In this document: positions 41,265 through 51,767 of the stretch, piece by piece
How the letters are laid out: each line of letters starts with the position of its first letter
Position numbering within the stretch: position 1 is the first letter of the stretch
Source: Zygnema cylindricum
Taxonomy: Eukaryota; Streptophyta; Zygnematophyceae; Zygnematales; Zygnemataceae
NCBI GenBank assembly: GCA_037447655.1
Contig: JBBHKE010002111.1
Location: 1-64,000 of the forward strand
Direction of reading: 5' to 3'
Length of the DNA stretch: 64,000 nt
Made by a program: the position numbers and the translations under genes
The notes under the pieces: model-generated
What the model was told of the DNA's origin: nothing
The model's database searches: none
Seen by the model: the letters and a program-made list of their open reading frames with translations, nothing else

Positions 41265-43061
41265 GTGTTGAGAATGTGTCATGCTTACAAGAGAGCGAAA
41301 GCCACAGGAAATTTTCGCTCTGGTTGGGATGAAAGCCGAGTTCCTTCTCAATCAAGTGGTCGACCAACTGCTCTTTTCAATGAACTTAAGGAGGAGGATC
41401 TAAGCAACTTTCGCGACAACAGTGAAAATAAATTCTTTGCGATGGCACAAGCAACAGAAGGCGTGGAGGAAGACGAATGGATCATGGACTCCGGCGCATC
41501 TGCCCACATGTGCCGCAATCGCCATCTATTTGAGAGTATTCAATCTATTTCACCCATCAAAATTTATTTTAGTGATGATACCTTTGTTGAGTCAAAAGCA
41601 AAGGGGAGGGTGTCACTTATGTTGAATGTAGAGGGAAAACTTGTGAAAAGGGTTTTAGAGGATGTGTTGCATGTCCCAGTTTTTAAAAGAAATTTTTTCT
41701 CTACGTCAGTAGTAGAAAAGAAAGGTTTTAAGACTATATCTGAGAATGGAAAGAAAACAGTGAGTAAGAATAGGAAAATAGCTGCAGAGGGATTTGCTGG
41801 TGGAAACAATTTGTATCGGTTGAGTCTTGCAAATGATAATGATAATGATGTTATGTACTCAAGTGTAATCAGTGATTGTGATTTATGGCATAAACATTTA
41901 GGACATGTGAATTATGATAGATTAGAAAAGATGGTAAATCAAAAAATGGTGGAAGGTGTAAAAATTAGTCAAAAACCAGCATCAAATGTATGTGATGGTT
42001 GTGCAATGGGAAAAAATCATAAGTTGTCTTTCCCTTTGCAAACTGATCATAGAAGTAGCAGGGTGCTAGAACTAATTTATTCAGATGTATGGGGGCCATC
42101 TAGGTATCCATCTGTGGGAGGTGCTAAGTTTATGCTTACCTTTGCTAATAACTATAGTAGATTTACTACAGTTTATTTTTTGAGAAGCAAGGATAAAGTT
42201 TTTTCAAAATTTAAAGAGTATAAGGCTTGGGTTGAGAATCTACATGAGAGAAAGATAGCGGGATTCAGATCTGATAATGGAGGGGAGTACATTTCTAATG
42301 AGTTTGCAGAATTCCTAAAATTGCATGGAATCTCACGTCAACTAACTGTTCCTTATTCTCCGGAACAAAACGGTGTTTCAGAAAGGATGAATAGGACCAT
42401 ATCAGAGTGTGCTAGGACAATGATTGCTGATATGGACATAGATTACAAATTTTGGGCAGAGGCTACGCATTGTGCAGCCTATGTGAGAAATAGGCTAGAA
42501 ACTAGGGCAATAAAAGATAAAACTCCTTATGAAATGTGGACAGGACACAAACCAGATGTAAGTCACTTCAAAGTGTTTGGAAGTAAGGTATTTTCGCTAG
42601 ATAATGATCCACAAAAATGGAAATTAGAGCCAAAAGGCATACCAGGTATATTTTTAGGGTATGATGATCATGCCAAGGGTTATAAAGTATATGACATTAA
42701 GAGAAATAGAGTTGTGGTAGCTAGAAACATCATAGTGAAGGATGAGGGAAGAGGAATAGATGTATTTAGTCAATGTAGCAATGAAAAGAAAGATAAAAGT
42801 GTTGATTATATCTTTTTAGAGGAAAATCCTATGTTTTTCAAGAAAAATGTAGAAAATGCAGCTAGTTTAAGTCAAAATGACTTGGAATCATCTTCTCCAC
42901 CAGAAACAGGAAGTGTTATGCCCGAAAGAGTTGTAGAATCTCTTCTACCTCAAGCTGAAACCGAATCACAAGAAAAATCACATGTATCAAGAAGGAGGAC
43001 CCAACCATCTATACCAGCGACAGAAATTTCCAGGTGGAGTGAGGCGAAGTGCACGACTTAG
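41265..43061 (+). CDS. R10 protease and integrase, open
   Basis: 598 codons, the longest open frame in the window, continuous in frame with gag. Protease D-E-W-I-M-D-S-G-A-S-A-H-M-C (DSGA 41487-41498). GAG-pre-integrase W-H-K-H-L-G-H-V-N and C-D-G-C-A-M-G-K. The integrase core has all three acidic residues ([23 protein letters not shown]), then K-T-P-Y-E-M-W-T-G and G-Y-D-D-H-A-K-G-Y-K-V-Y-D. The frame is lost near 43025 where a run of A in GAAATTT looks one base too long relative to homologues. Confidence 0.95.
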   Translation: MLRMCHAYKRAKATGNFRSGWDESRVPSQSSGRPTALFNELKEEDLSNFRDNSENKFFAMAQATEGVEEDEWIMDSGASAHMCRNRHLFESIQSISPIKIYFSDDTFVESKAKGRVSLMLNVEGKLVKRVLEDVLHVPVFKRNFFSTSVVEKKGFKTISENGKKTVSKNRKIAAEGFAGGNNLYRLSLANDNDNDVMYSSVISDCDLWHKHLGHVNYDRLEKMVNQKMVEGVKISQKPASNVCDGCAMGKNHKLSFPLQTDHRSSRVLELIYSDVWGPSRYPSVGGAKFMLTFANNYSRFTTVYFLRSKDKVFSKFKEYKAWVENLHERKIAGFRSDNGGEYISNEFAEFLKLHGISRQLTVPYSPEQNGVSERMNRTISECARTMIADMDIDYKFWAEATHCAAYVRNRLETRAIKDKTPYEMWTGHKPDVSHFKVFGSKVFSLDNDPQKWKLEPKGIPGIFLGYDDHAKGYKVYDIKRNRVVVARNIIVKDEGRGIDVFSQCSNEKKDKSVDYIFLEENPMFFKKNVENAASLSQNDLESSSPPETGSVMPERVVESLLPQAETESQEKSHVSRRRTQPSIPATEISRWSEAKCTT

Positions 43062-44133
43062 GGGAGAAAATGCAGCCTTTGCTCATTCTGCACACATAGA
43101 AGAGCCTTTAACATTGAAAGAAGCTCTTTCGAGTAATGAAAGGGAACATTGGGTGGAAGCCATCAATGAGGAAATGAAGTCCATCATGGAGGCCCAAACT
43201 TGGGATCTGGTGGAACTTCCTCCAGGAAGAAAGGCTATTGGAAGTAAATGGGTGTTTAAGTTAAAATTGAACCCAGATAATACCATAGACAGATATAAGG
43301 CTCGTTTGGTTGCTAAGGGATATAATCAAAAGGAGGGGATAGATTATGAAGAAACATTTTCACCGGTTGTAAGGTTTCCATCTGTCCGCATCTTACTTAC
43401 ATTAGCTGCTATAGAGGATTTTGACATCCACCAAATGGATGTCAAAATTGCCTTTTTGCATGGTGATTTAGATGAGGTCATTTATATGAAGCAGCTTGAG
43501 GGTTATGAGGAAGTAGGAAAAGAAAATCTTGTGTGCAGACTTTTAAAGTCATTGTATGGCCTAAAACAGGCCCCTAGGCAGTGGAACCGAAAGTTAGATG
43601 AGTTCTTGACAGGATTAGGGTTTACTAGAATTAGCTCAAATCATTCAGTATATGTGATGTGTGGTGATAATCTTGATGAGGTGATATTCATTGCTGTGTA
43701 TGTTGATGATTTGCTGCTAATTAGTAGGAACAAAGAAGGAATTGCTAGAGTAAAACACGCTCTTAATTCAAAATTTGAAATGAAGGATTTGAGTGAGGCT
43801 AAATACATTCTAGGAATACAAGTTGAAAGAGATAGAGAAAAAAAAATCATTAGGCTAACTCAAAAAGAAGCAATAAGAAACATGTTGGAAAAATTTGGCT
43901 TAGCTGATGCCAAAGGTTGTGCAACTCCTATGGAGTATAAACAAAAACTTGAAGGAATGGAGCATGAGTTTGGAGTTATAATAGATGAGGAACTCGGTGC
44001 AGAAGAGCAAAAATTTATGTCCCAAGTACCCTACAGGCAAGTAGTAGGAAGTTTGATTTACTTCATGAATTGCAATAGGCCCGAAATAGCTGCAGCTGTT
44101 GGTGTGTTGAGTAGAAGTCTACAAAATCCATGA
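42982..44133 (+). CDS. R10 reverse transcriptase, open
   Basis: Second frame of R10 pol. The linker F-P-G-G-V-R-R-S-A-R-L leads to [42 protein letters not shown], then Y-V-D-D-L-L-L-I-S (YVDD 43699-43710), L-G-I-Q-V-E-R-D and Y-F-M-N-C-N-R-P-E-I-A. Ends at TGA 44131-44133 in place of a basic residue before K-R-D-W. RNase H continues in the same frame. Confidence 0.95.
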   Translation: MYQEGGPNHLYQRQKFPGGVRRSARLRGENAAFAHSAHIEEPLTLKEALSSNEREHWVEAINEEMKSIMEAQTWDLVELPPGRKAIGSKWVFKLKLNPDNTIDRYKARLVAKGYNQKEGIDYEETFSPVVRFPSVRILLTLAAIEDFDIHQMDVKIAFLHGDLDEVIYMKQLEGYEEVGKENLVCRLLKSLYGLKQAPRQWNRKLDEFLTGLGFTRISSNHSVYVMCGDNLDEVIFIAVYVDDLLLISRNKEGIARVKHALNSKFEMKDLSEAKYILGIQVERDREKKIIRLTQKEAIRNMLEKFGLADAKGCATPMEYKQKLEGMEHEFGVIIDEELGAEEQKFMSQVPYRQVVGSLIYFMNCNRPEIAAAVGVLSRSLQNP

Positions 44134-44685
44134 AAGAGAGATTGGGAGGCAGCAAAAAGGGTCTTAAGATATCTTGTTGGGACTAGGAATCTTTGGCTTA
44201 CTTTGGGAGGGGACAAGGTTAGTATTAATACTTGGAGTGATGCTAGCTATGGTGATGTGCCTAGTACGAAGTCTACAACTGGGTATGTCATTCAGATTGG
44301 AAGTGGAACTTGTAGTTGGAGTAGTAAACTTCAAAAAGTCACGGCACAATCGACTATGGAAGCCGAATACATGGCTGCAAGCGTAGCCTTAAAGGAATTG
44401 CTTTGGATTAAGGCATTTCTTCAAGAATTGGGGTTTACACAACACGGAACACAAGTAATGTGGTGCAACAATCAGGCAGCCATTTCTGTGGCTACAAACC
44501 CAAGTCACCATTTTAAGAGTAAGCATATGGACATTCGGCTACATTTGGTACGTGAGAAAGTATTTGCAAAAGTGGTAAAACTTTGTTATTTGCCTGATGA
44601 GAAAATGGTTGCGGATATGTTGACAAAAGCCCTTCCCGCTCCTAAATTGGAGTATTGCAGAAAAGCATGTGGTCTAAGTGAGTAA
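44134..44685 (+). CDS. R10 RNase H
   Basis: Same frame as RT after the TGA; an ATG-started stretch begins at 44203. W-S-D-A-S-Y-G-D-V, M-E-A-E-Y, C-N-N-Q (usually C-D-N-Q, so one catalytic Asp is Asn), H-H-F-K-S-K-H, V-A-D-M-L-T-K and natural stop TAA at 44683-44685. Confidence 0.93.
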   Translation, partial: KRDWEAAKRVLRYLVGTRNLWLTLGGDKVSINTWSDASYGDVPSTKSTTGYVIQIGSGTCSWSSKLQKVTAQSTMEAEYMAASVALKELLWIKAFLQELGFTQHGTQVMWCNNQAAISVATNPSHHFKSKHMDIRLHLVREKVFAKVVKLCYLPDEKMVADMLTKALPAPKLEYCRKACGLSE

Positions 44686-44696
44686 GTCTTCTAAAG

Positions 44697-44707
44697 CTTA
44701 AGGGGAG
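44697..44707 (+). other. R10 polypurine tract
   Basis: CTTAAGGGGAG before TATTGAAAAG. Confidence 0.85.
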
Positions 44708-45416
44708 TATTGAAAAGTAAGCTTTAGTAAGTCTTAGAAATTTGAGTCTAGGACTTAGAATATTTTTAGAATACCAACTGTTGAATATTGACCAAATTTA
44801 GTGTAGATTTTTTGTAGTATCTACACGAATTGATATCTTTAAGTTAATTAGTGTGTAGGGCCGCCAATGAATGTAGACGTGATAAGAATCATCCGGATTT
44901 TTAGGGTATAGATATTGTTAGTGGACAATTCTGGTCCAAACACTTAGATTTTTGTCAGTAGGGTGTCTAGTGAACCATGTACATACGTTTTTGATGTTTT
45001 CTAGATCTTTTAGATGTTTTAGATCTTTTAAGATGTTTTCGAGATCTTTTGAGTATTTAGTTCAATTAGGATTGATCAATTCGATACAGAATGTACATTC
45101 TACACAAGAATTAAGGAAATGAGAGCACTGAGTGCAGTTTAAGGTGTTTTATGCTCTATTGTCTCTAATTTGCTTGTAGTACATGTTTGTTTGGTTGAAA
45201 GACCTCTTTCGTTTGGAGTTACATATCTTACACTATAGATGTAGTCTTCTAGGCATATTTCTTTGGGTTTGCTTCCGCTAAAATGTCTGATAATGGCTCA
45301 GCTCCTATTGCAAGTGCTCCTATTAGCCCTAGTGCTCCACCTGCTCCTGCTGGTGCAAGTGTGACTCCTAGTGGGAGTGGATCACAGCCGAGTCTTAATG
45401 CCTATGACCTACAACA
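44708..45416 (+). repeat. R10 3' LTR
   Basis: 709 bp. It carries the same leader ATG (45283). Because the LTR abuts R9 LTR sequence, this leader reads on into R9 for about 20 codons before a stop at 45481-45483. Confidence 0.95.
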
Positions 45417-45421
45417 GTTTT

Positions 45422-45589
45422 CAGTGATTCTTTTTGCTGTGGACTCAGGGGAGTCTAATCTGCACAGGGGTGCAGTTAAGTAACCTATTTGTTTGCTAGG
45501 GTAGCAGTTGCTCTCGTTGAAAGTGGGTTAGTCAAAAACTACCTAAAGGCTTCCTCATTCTTGGTCCAAATGGAGGACACAGAATTGCA
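45422..45589 (+). repeat. R9 5' LTR, part 2
   Basis: 168 bp from CAGTGATTCTTTTTGC to GAATTGCA; with 39046-39870 it totals 993 bp, the length of the 3' LTR. Gag ATG at 45570. Primer-binding site variant GGTTATAGGCCCACC at 45590-45604. Confidence 0.92.
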
Positions 45590-46600
45590 GGTTATAGGCC
45601 CACCCTCTAGGGTGCCCATATTGAACGGATCTGGATTCATTTACTGGGAAGCTATGATGACAAGGGCATTATGTGAGAAATGATACTGGGGTATTGTTAG
45701 TGGACAAGTGAAACGTCCATCTCAAGGAACTCCTCCAGGGTTTGGAGGAGTGAGGTTTTCTGAAGCATGATCTGCTCCAACGGAGGAGACAGATGATAGG
45801 GACAGCAGTGTGTCCGAAAAAGGGAAAGGAAAGGAGACACCTCTCACTCCTATTGCCATGGCATCGGGAGCGGTGGCCGTGAAGACGGAGGAAAACAACA
45901 TTCAGATGTGGGAGTACACCAATATGAATGCAAGGCACTTCATTCTAAGGCACCTCACCTAAGCGTTGGCAACTTCTCACCTTCAAATCTTCAAGGCTGA
46001 GGAGTTTTGGATGACCTTAGTGGAGATCTATAGAGCTAGCACCATTCAGGAGCTTTAGCTGGCTGAGCAAAGGCTGATCAATTACACTTTGAAAGGGGGA
46101 AAGATGTTGGACTATTGCACCGATCTCTCTTGTCTATACATGGAGATGGAGAGTGCCGAATGGACAGTCACTATGAAGATGAAAGTTAACACTCTCATCA
46201 TGAAATTGCCGGAGGAGTATGAAAATATAGTGTACCGAGTGCAACAAATGGATGGTAGTGCTTGGAAGTGGAGCACCGTGGTTCGAATGATACTCGTACA
46301 GGAAAACACTATTGAGATCCGAAGAGGAGAAAAGAGCGTACAAGCTCTAGTTGCCGGAACTGACCGGTGGAGGAAGGATCCGAAGAAGCCGTACCATAGC
46401 CTCAAAAGGGAGAAAAATCAATCTGGAGAACCGAGGACTCCAAAGGGCCTTGATCATTTCTGCAAAAAGCCGGGGCACTTTATAGCTAATTGCATCAAGC
46501 TATCGGAGTTGAGGCTCCAAGAAAAATCGTGGAGGTGGTTCTTCTTGAGGAAAGAAGAAAGCACTTGTGGTCACACGAGTGAAAGGAGAGACTGAGGAGG
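45570..46600 (+). pseudogene. R9 gag
   Basis: Leader M-E-D-T-E-L-Q, then V-I-G-P-P-S-R-V-P. Stops at about 45680, 45768, 45958 and 46057. Open from 46089 (K-G-G-K-M-L-D-Y-C, M-E-M-E-S-A). The knuckle reads D-H-F-C-K-K-P-G-H-F-I-A-N-C: the first Cys is Asp. A frameshift in the basic spacer follows. Confidence 0.87.
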
Positions 46601-48356
46601 ACGAGTCCTCCGAGGAGGAGGATGGGGAGCTTCTTCTTGACGAGAATCTAGAGGAGAAGGAGATCCCTTGAAAACAGAAGTGTGCCCTTGGAGCCATTCG
46701 GGAAGCACCAGAGGAGGGATGGATCATCGACTCAGGTGCATCCATGCATATGTGTCGTGACAGGCACCTCTTCACTAAGCTAAGAAAGATCCCTACTGTG
46801 GAAATAGAGTATGGGGATGGGAGAGTAGTTACCACAGATCTAGTGGGATCGGTAGATCTGAAAGTCTTAGTGGAGGGTAGACTTCTATTCTCACCTTCTC
46901 AGATGTGCTCTACATTCCTCTGTTGAGTAAGAATCTTGTGTCTACTTCTGTATTAGATGACAAGGATTTTGATACCTTCACTAGAAAGGGAGTCTTAATA
47001 GCTAAGTATGGAGATGAAGTCTACTTCACAGCTGATAAGGGTAACCAACGAATGTTTAGGCTTAACCTGAGTAATGAAAAGAAGAGTGCTTACTATGGTG
47101 GTGTTCTTAGCTTGATGATCTGGCATAAGCGTTTGGGATATGTGCATTTTGATAGATTGAGGGAAATGAAGAAGCTGGGTGTAGTAGAGGGCATTCAATT
47201 TGGGGATAATGAGATGATGGATGATTGTAGTGGCTGTGCCCAAGGTAAGGCTCACAGACTTCCCTTTCTTAAAACTGCCACATATATAGGTGAGAAAGTA
47301 CTAGATCTGGTCCACACATATATCTGGGGACCAGCAAGTGTGCCTTCAGTGAAGGGGAAGAGGTATATGTTGACAATAACCGATGATTGGTCCAGATATT
47401 ACAGAGTCTACTTCCTGAAAACCAAGTCTGAAACACCAAAATACTTTAAAGAATACAAAGCCTGGAGTGAGAAGTTGCACGGAACCCCCATTAAGAGAAT
47501 AAAGAGTGATAATGGGGGAGTGTACACCTCTAACCAGTTTGAAGATTACTTGAGAGATGAGGGAGTTCAACATCAGAAAAGTGTACCAAATAATCTAGAA
47601 CAAAATGGGGTAGCTGAGAGGTTAAACTGAACTTTGGGAGATAGTGTGTGCAGCATGTTGGCAGATAAGAAAATAGGAAGAAGATTTTGGGCAGAGGCCA
47701 TGAACTGTGCTAACTACATTAAGAATAGAGTCCTCACCACAGCTGTTAAAGGAATGACCCCTTATGAGAGATGGGTTGGAAAGAAACCGAATGTTTCTCA
47801 CTTGAAAGTATTCGGTAGTCAAGTTTACAGTCTTGACACAGATAAGAAAAACTGGAAACTAGATGCTAAAGGGAAACCGGGATATTTTGTGGGATATGAT
47901 GAGGATGTCAAAGGATATAGAGTCTATGACTTAGCTAAACAAGATATCATTTTGGTAAAGCATCTAGTTGTTATGGATGAATGGAAGTCTTTTGATCCCT
48001 TCAAATACACTAAGAAAATCAGAATCAACTTTGAGTCCGAGAGTGAGGAAGACTTAGATCTTCCCAAAAGGGACACTAGTGAAAACATGATTGCAGATCT
48101 AGGGGAGATAAAAGATGGGGGAGATATACCAAAATCTCCTCATATTCCTACACCCTTTGAGGAGAGAGAGGAAGAGGAGTCAGAACCGGTTCCCATGGAT
48201 AGGGGAGCTGATGAGACAGTTCGGAGGAATCTAAGGTTTCCCTCTATTCCAGCTTCGGACTTTGAAGGAGGACGGAGGAGCAGTAAAAGGCTTCAAGGAA
48301 AACAATCTGCTTGCAAGGTAACAAAGCTTTCTCATCTAGATGAGCCTCAGTCATAA
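46601..48356 (+). pseudogene. R9 protease and integrase
   Basis: Protease G-W-I-I-D-S-G-A-S-M-H-M-C near 46720-46755, frameshift near 46880. Then 46905-47630 is open: L-S-K-N-L-V-S-T, W-H-K-R-L-G-Y-V-H, C-S-G-C-A-Q-G-K, and integrase core with first catalytic Asp replaced by Tyr (V-H-T-Y-I-W-G), then K-S-D-N-G-G-V-Y and V-A-E-R-L-N followed by TGA. Open again 47634-48356 through the integrase C-terminal region to F-E-G-G-R-R-S-S-K-R. Confidence 0.88.
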
Positions 48357-49921
48357 TCAGAGGCAATGGACAGTCCGGAGAAAGAAAGGTGGGTTAGAGC
48401 CATAAATGATGAGATAGCTTTAATCATGGAGGAAAATACTTGAGAGCTGGTGGACTGCCCACCACATAGAAAACCCATTGGGTGTAAATGGGAATTTAAA
48501 CTGAAACTGAATCCACATAACACCATTGAGAGATTTAAGGCTCGGCTGGTGGCAAAAGGGTTCACTCAAAAAGAGGGGATAGATTATGAGGAGACCTTTG
48601 CTCCGGTAGTTCGATTCCCATCTGTAAGGATTCTCCTTAGTCTGCAGCAGCGGAAGACATGGAAATTCACCAGATAGATATCAAAACTGCCTTCCTCAAC
48701 GGTGAACTAAAGGAAGAAATCTTCATGCGGCAACCAGAAGGTTTTGTAGAGGAAGGAGAGGAAAGCAAAGTCTACAGACTTATAAAGTCCTTATATGGAC
48801 TAAAGCAGGCCCCCAGACAGTGGAATAAGAAACTAGATCAGTTTCTTACCAGTTTGGGGTATATTCGGATCAGTTATGACCACTCTATTTACATGTTTGA
48901 GGATGAAAATGGTGCAAGTTTGATTGCAATTTATGTGGATGATTTGTTGGTATTGAGTAAGTCTATGGAGAAGATAAATAGGTTAAAGAAAGATCTGGGA
49001 AGTAGATTTGACATGAAGGATTTAGGAGAGGCTAAATATATTCTGGGAATTCAAATGGAAAGAGATACGGAGAAGAGGATCATCAGACTTACACAGAAAG
49101 AGGCTATAGGAAATATGCTAGAGAAATTTCAGATGGAGAATGCAAACAGTTGTACCACTCCCATGGACCTAAAAAAATTCACAGATGGGAGTGTAGAAGG
49201 AGATGTGATAATGTTAGATGATCACATAAGTCCAGAGGAGAGGCAATTTATGAAATCTATTCCTTCCAGACAGGTTGTATGAAGTCTGATTTACTTTATG
49301 AATTGTACCAGGCCGGACATAGCTGCAGCAGTTGGAGTCTTTAGTAGGAGTCTTAATGATCCTAGAAAGAAAGACTGGGAGGCAGCCAAGAGGGTAATGA
49401 GATACCTGGTGGTAACTAGGGATATATGGTTGCATTTGAGAGGAGAGCACACTCACATCACTACTTAGAGTGATGCCAGTTATGGGGATGCACCTATGGG
49501 AAGATGCACTTCTGGGTATGTATTATATGTGGGGGAAGGTGCTTGTTTTTAAAGTAGCAAGCAACAAAAGGTTGTTGCTCAGTCCACTATGGAGGCTGAA
49601 AACATGGCCTCTTGTTCTGCTGTGAAAAAGCTAATGTGGGTGAAGTCCTTGTTGCAAGAATTTGGGTACATGAAGAAGGGTGTACATGAAGTGTTTTGTG
49701 ATAATCAGGCTGCAATTGCAATTGCAGCCAATCCAAAACATCATTTCAAAGCTAAGCATATGGATATAAGATTGAGCTTTGTGAGGGAAAAAGTGGAAAA
49801 TAAAATTGTGAATTTGGTGTATAGGAGTGATCGGGAAATGGTGGCTGATATGATGACAAAGCCTGTGCCATCTCCCAAGCTAAAGTATTGTAGAGAAAAA
49901 TTAGGATTAAAACAAAAATAA
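48357..49921 (+). pseudogene. R9 reverse transcriptase and RNase H
   Basis: RT frames 48450-48677 and 48659-49282 overlap by a frameshift near 48640-48660. They have [21 protein letters not shown] and Y-V-D-D-L-L-V-L-S (YVDD 48932-48943). Stops occur at 48355, about 48440 and 49280. RNase H has nonsense codons around 49466 and 49550 and a clean end from 49589 (M-E-A-E-N, C-D-N-Q, V-A-D-M-M-T-K-P). Confidence 0.88.
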
Positions 49922-49932
49922 AATAAGACTAG

Positions 49933-49945
49933 AAAATAAGGGGAG
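49933..49945 (+). other. R9 polypurine tract
   Basis: AAAATAAGGGGAG before the 3' LTR. Confidence 0.85.
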
Positions 49946-50938
49946 TGTTTATATCACTAGATTTATGGGAGATATTTTCTAGGTCTTAATTAAAATAAAA
50001 ATGAAAAGCAAAGGCAGTCTGCCTCCACCTTCTCCCTCTAGCCCCCATACTTGTTGCAGTTAGTGAAGGAGAGAGAGGGCGGTGGAGCCATGGTTGCCTT
50101 AGCTCCATAGGCAGGGCTTAAGAGTGACATAAGTCACTCTCAACCAAAAGGGTTGAGTCCGGCAGGACTCGAACCTCTGACTGGTAGGGCGAGGCATAGC
50201 CGTCAACCCTTACTAGTCTGTCGTAGTAGTCCGTTAGGATACATAGGGCTCGACAGCTATTTAAGCAATAGATAGACGACTAATCCGATTAACGGAATTA
50301 CAAAAAGGATACATAGAAACCAGTTGGGGAATTAAGTGTGCACAAAACAAATGTACTGGACATTTGTTTTTGAACGGCTGAAAATTAAAGCCGGTTTGGA
50401 TCCAACGGCCCGCACCATCCCCAAGATCCGTGAATAGCCGTTTTGGCGGTTTGCGGATGTAACATGACCTATCGACACGTGGTAAGATATCATTGGGAAG
50501 CAGGAATCCCGGGGAGCATAAGGGCAAGTCCAAAGGAGACAGACGTCCACTCCATGGCCATGTCGTACACTAGCCGTACAGAAAGTACATCGGCCATAGT
50601 ACTTGTCTTTACTGAACAATTTTCTGACTGGTTCGTACATCAGTAGATAAGGGTTGTGAAAGGGGTTTAGAACTTAGAGGATTGAGGAGGTAGCCGCCTC
50701 TTTCCCAACAAGCTTGTATATATATTGGCATCTTTGCCACTTGATAATTAATCGCTTGGTAAGGCGTTTTCAGTGATTCTTTTTGCTGTGGACTCAGGGG
50801 AGTCCAATCTGCACAGGGGTGCAGTCAAGTAACCTATTTGTTTGCTAGGGTAGCAATTGCTCTCGTTGAAAGTGGGTTAGTCAAAAACTACGTAAAGGCT
50901 TCCTCATTCTTGGTCCAAATGGAGGACACAGAATTGCA
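49946..50938 (+). repeat. R9 3' LTR
   Basis: 993 bp ending GGACACAGAATTGCA. ACACGTGG 50475-50482, GTAC block 50565-50638, TATATATAT at 50717-50725, leader ATG at 50919. Followed by GCAGC. Confidence 0.93.
50565..50725 (+). promoter_or_regulatory. LTR core promoter region of R9
   Basis: Five GTAC tetramers (50565, 50576, 50585, 50599, 50635) followed by the CTCTTTCCCAACAAGC stretch and a TATA box TATATATAT at 50717-50725, about 195 bp before the leader ATG. The same order of motifs is found in R3, R5-R6 and R9 LTRs. Transcription start is inferred, not shown. Confidence 0.55.
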
Positions 50939-50943
50939 GCAGC

Positions 50944-51537
50944 AATATCATTGCAAATTTCTATCATGCTACCGCCTTTATAAACACAAGCATTTATTTA
51001 ATGTTTTAGTATCTGCTCCCATTGTATAGTCTGACTCTTATAAGTATAAATTAGTGTTTCCCAAATTTTTGAAAAATTGGTTAAGGCTATAAGAGAGATA
51101 ACTATGGACTTAGACACGTTTCTAAGTATGAGATGTTTTGCTATGGTGTTTTTTATACTCCTAAATTTTACTATCATTTTTTCATTTTTTGATTTCGTTA
51201 TCACTCCCACAAGTGGAACTTTAGCCGAGATCCTAGCTCCCCTCACCATCGTTTTTCTTTTACCTTTCTCCCGTTTTCCCCTTTCTATGGCAATGATTTT
51301 CCCTTCACCTTCCGTTGCATCTGAGCTTCGATTAGTTTTCTGGGAAGCCCAGATGAATCTCAATATTGAGCTCCACCGAAGGTAGGTGGCGGACACCTCA
51401 CTTGTCTCGATACAATTCCCCTTAAGTGCTTTTCGAAAAGCAATCCCTCTATCATAAATCCCCAATAAGTGGTATGTTCCATCAAACATAGGCACCCTAG
51501 ATGGTGGGCCCATAACCTGAAATTCTATGGGGTCCAT
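50944..51537 (-). pseudogene. R2 gag N-terminal part
   Basis: Minus strand. The leader M-D-P-I-E-F-Q is LTR-encoded (ATG 51537; an in-frame ATG at 51555 lies upstream), then V-M-G-P-P-S-R-V-P-M-F-D-G-T. The frame is open to about 50998 with the basic linker (E-R-G-K-R-E-K-G-K) and A-K-H-L-I-L-R, K-I-W-E-T-L. Past a stop, Y-K-G-G-S-M-I-E-I-C-N-D continues and joins 39045 across R9. Confidence 0.82.
51503..51517 (-). other. R2 primer-binding site
   Basis: Minus strand GGTTATGGGCCCACC, followed by an A that extends the match to initiator tRNA-Met to 16 bases. It sits directly after the LTR end TTTCA. Confidence 0.85.
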
Positions 51538-51767
51538 TCCCCCACAGAATTTCATAGATCCAAAGAATCTTATCTAGATACTGCTGACTCCAATTTGATA
51601 TAAACCCAAAAGGCTGACACCATGACAGTTAAAAACCGAATACAACTTCACCTTTGTGAAAGAAGAATTTTGTGTGCTCAGTTCCCCAACAGAATGCAAA
51701 GTTAGATTATAAGTATTTGGACACATTCCCCCACTTTGACTTTCCTTTAGAATTACCGCCAACCAGG
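51518..51767 (-). repeat. R2 5' LTR, part 1 (D type)
   Basis: 250 bp matching 13371-13620 of the R6 3' LTR. R11 interrupts at 51768; CCAGG (51763-51767) is the target 5-mer. Confidence 0.85.

Larger units (their letters stand above)
39871..45416 (+). mobile_element. R10: youngest, best-preserved copia element
   Basis: 5546 bp, two LTRs of exactly 709 bp (39871-40579 and 44708-45416) starting TATTGAAAAG and ending CTACAACA, with perfect target duplication GTTTT (39866-39870 and 45417-45421) inside the R9 5' LTR. By eye I count 11 substitutions and no indels between its LTRs, about 98.4% identity. Gag-Pol needs account of only three in-frame stops and one one-base frameshift. Confidence 0.97.
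39046..50938 (+). mobile_element. R9: A-type copia element containing R10
   Basis: LTR termini TGTTGAAATCACTAG at 39046 and TGTTTATATCACTAG at 49946; both LTRs are 993 bp once R10 is removed. Perfect target duplication GCAGC at 39041-39045 and 50939-50943, within R2 gag. All pol domains are present but interrupted. Confidence 0.95.

Noticed and set aside
40899-44133. Stop-codon readthrough or recoding in R10
   Set aside because: The stops fall at different, non-conserved places and relatives have sense codons there; ordinary nonsense mutation is simpler.
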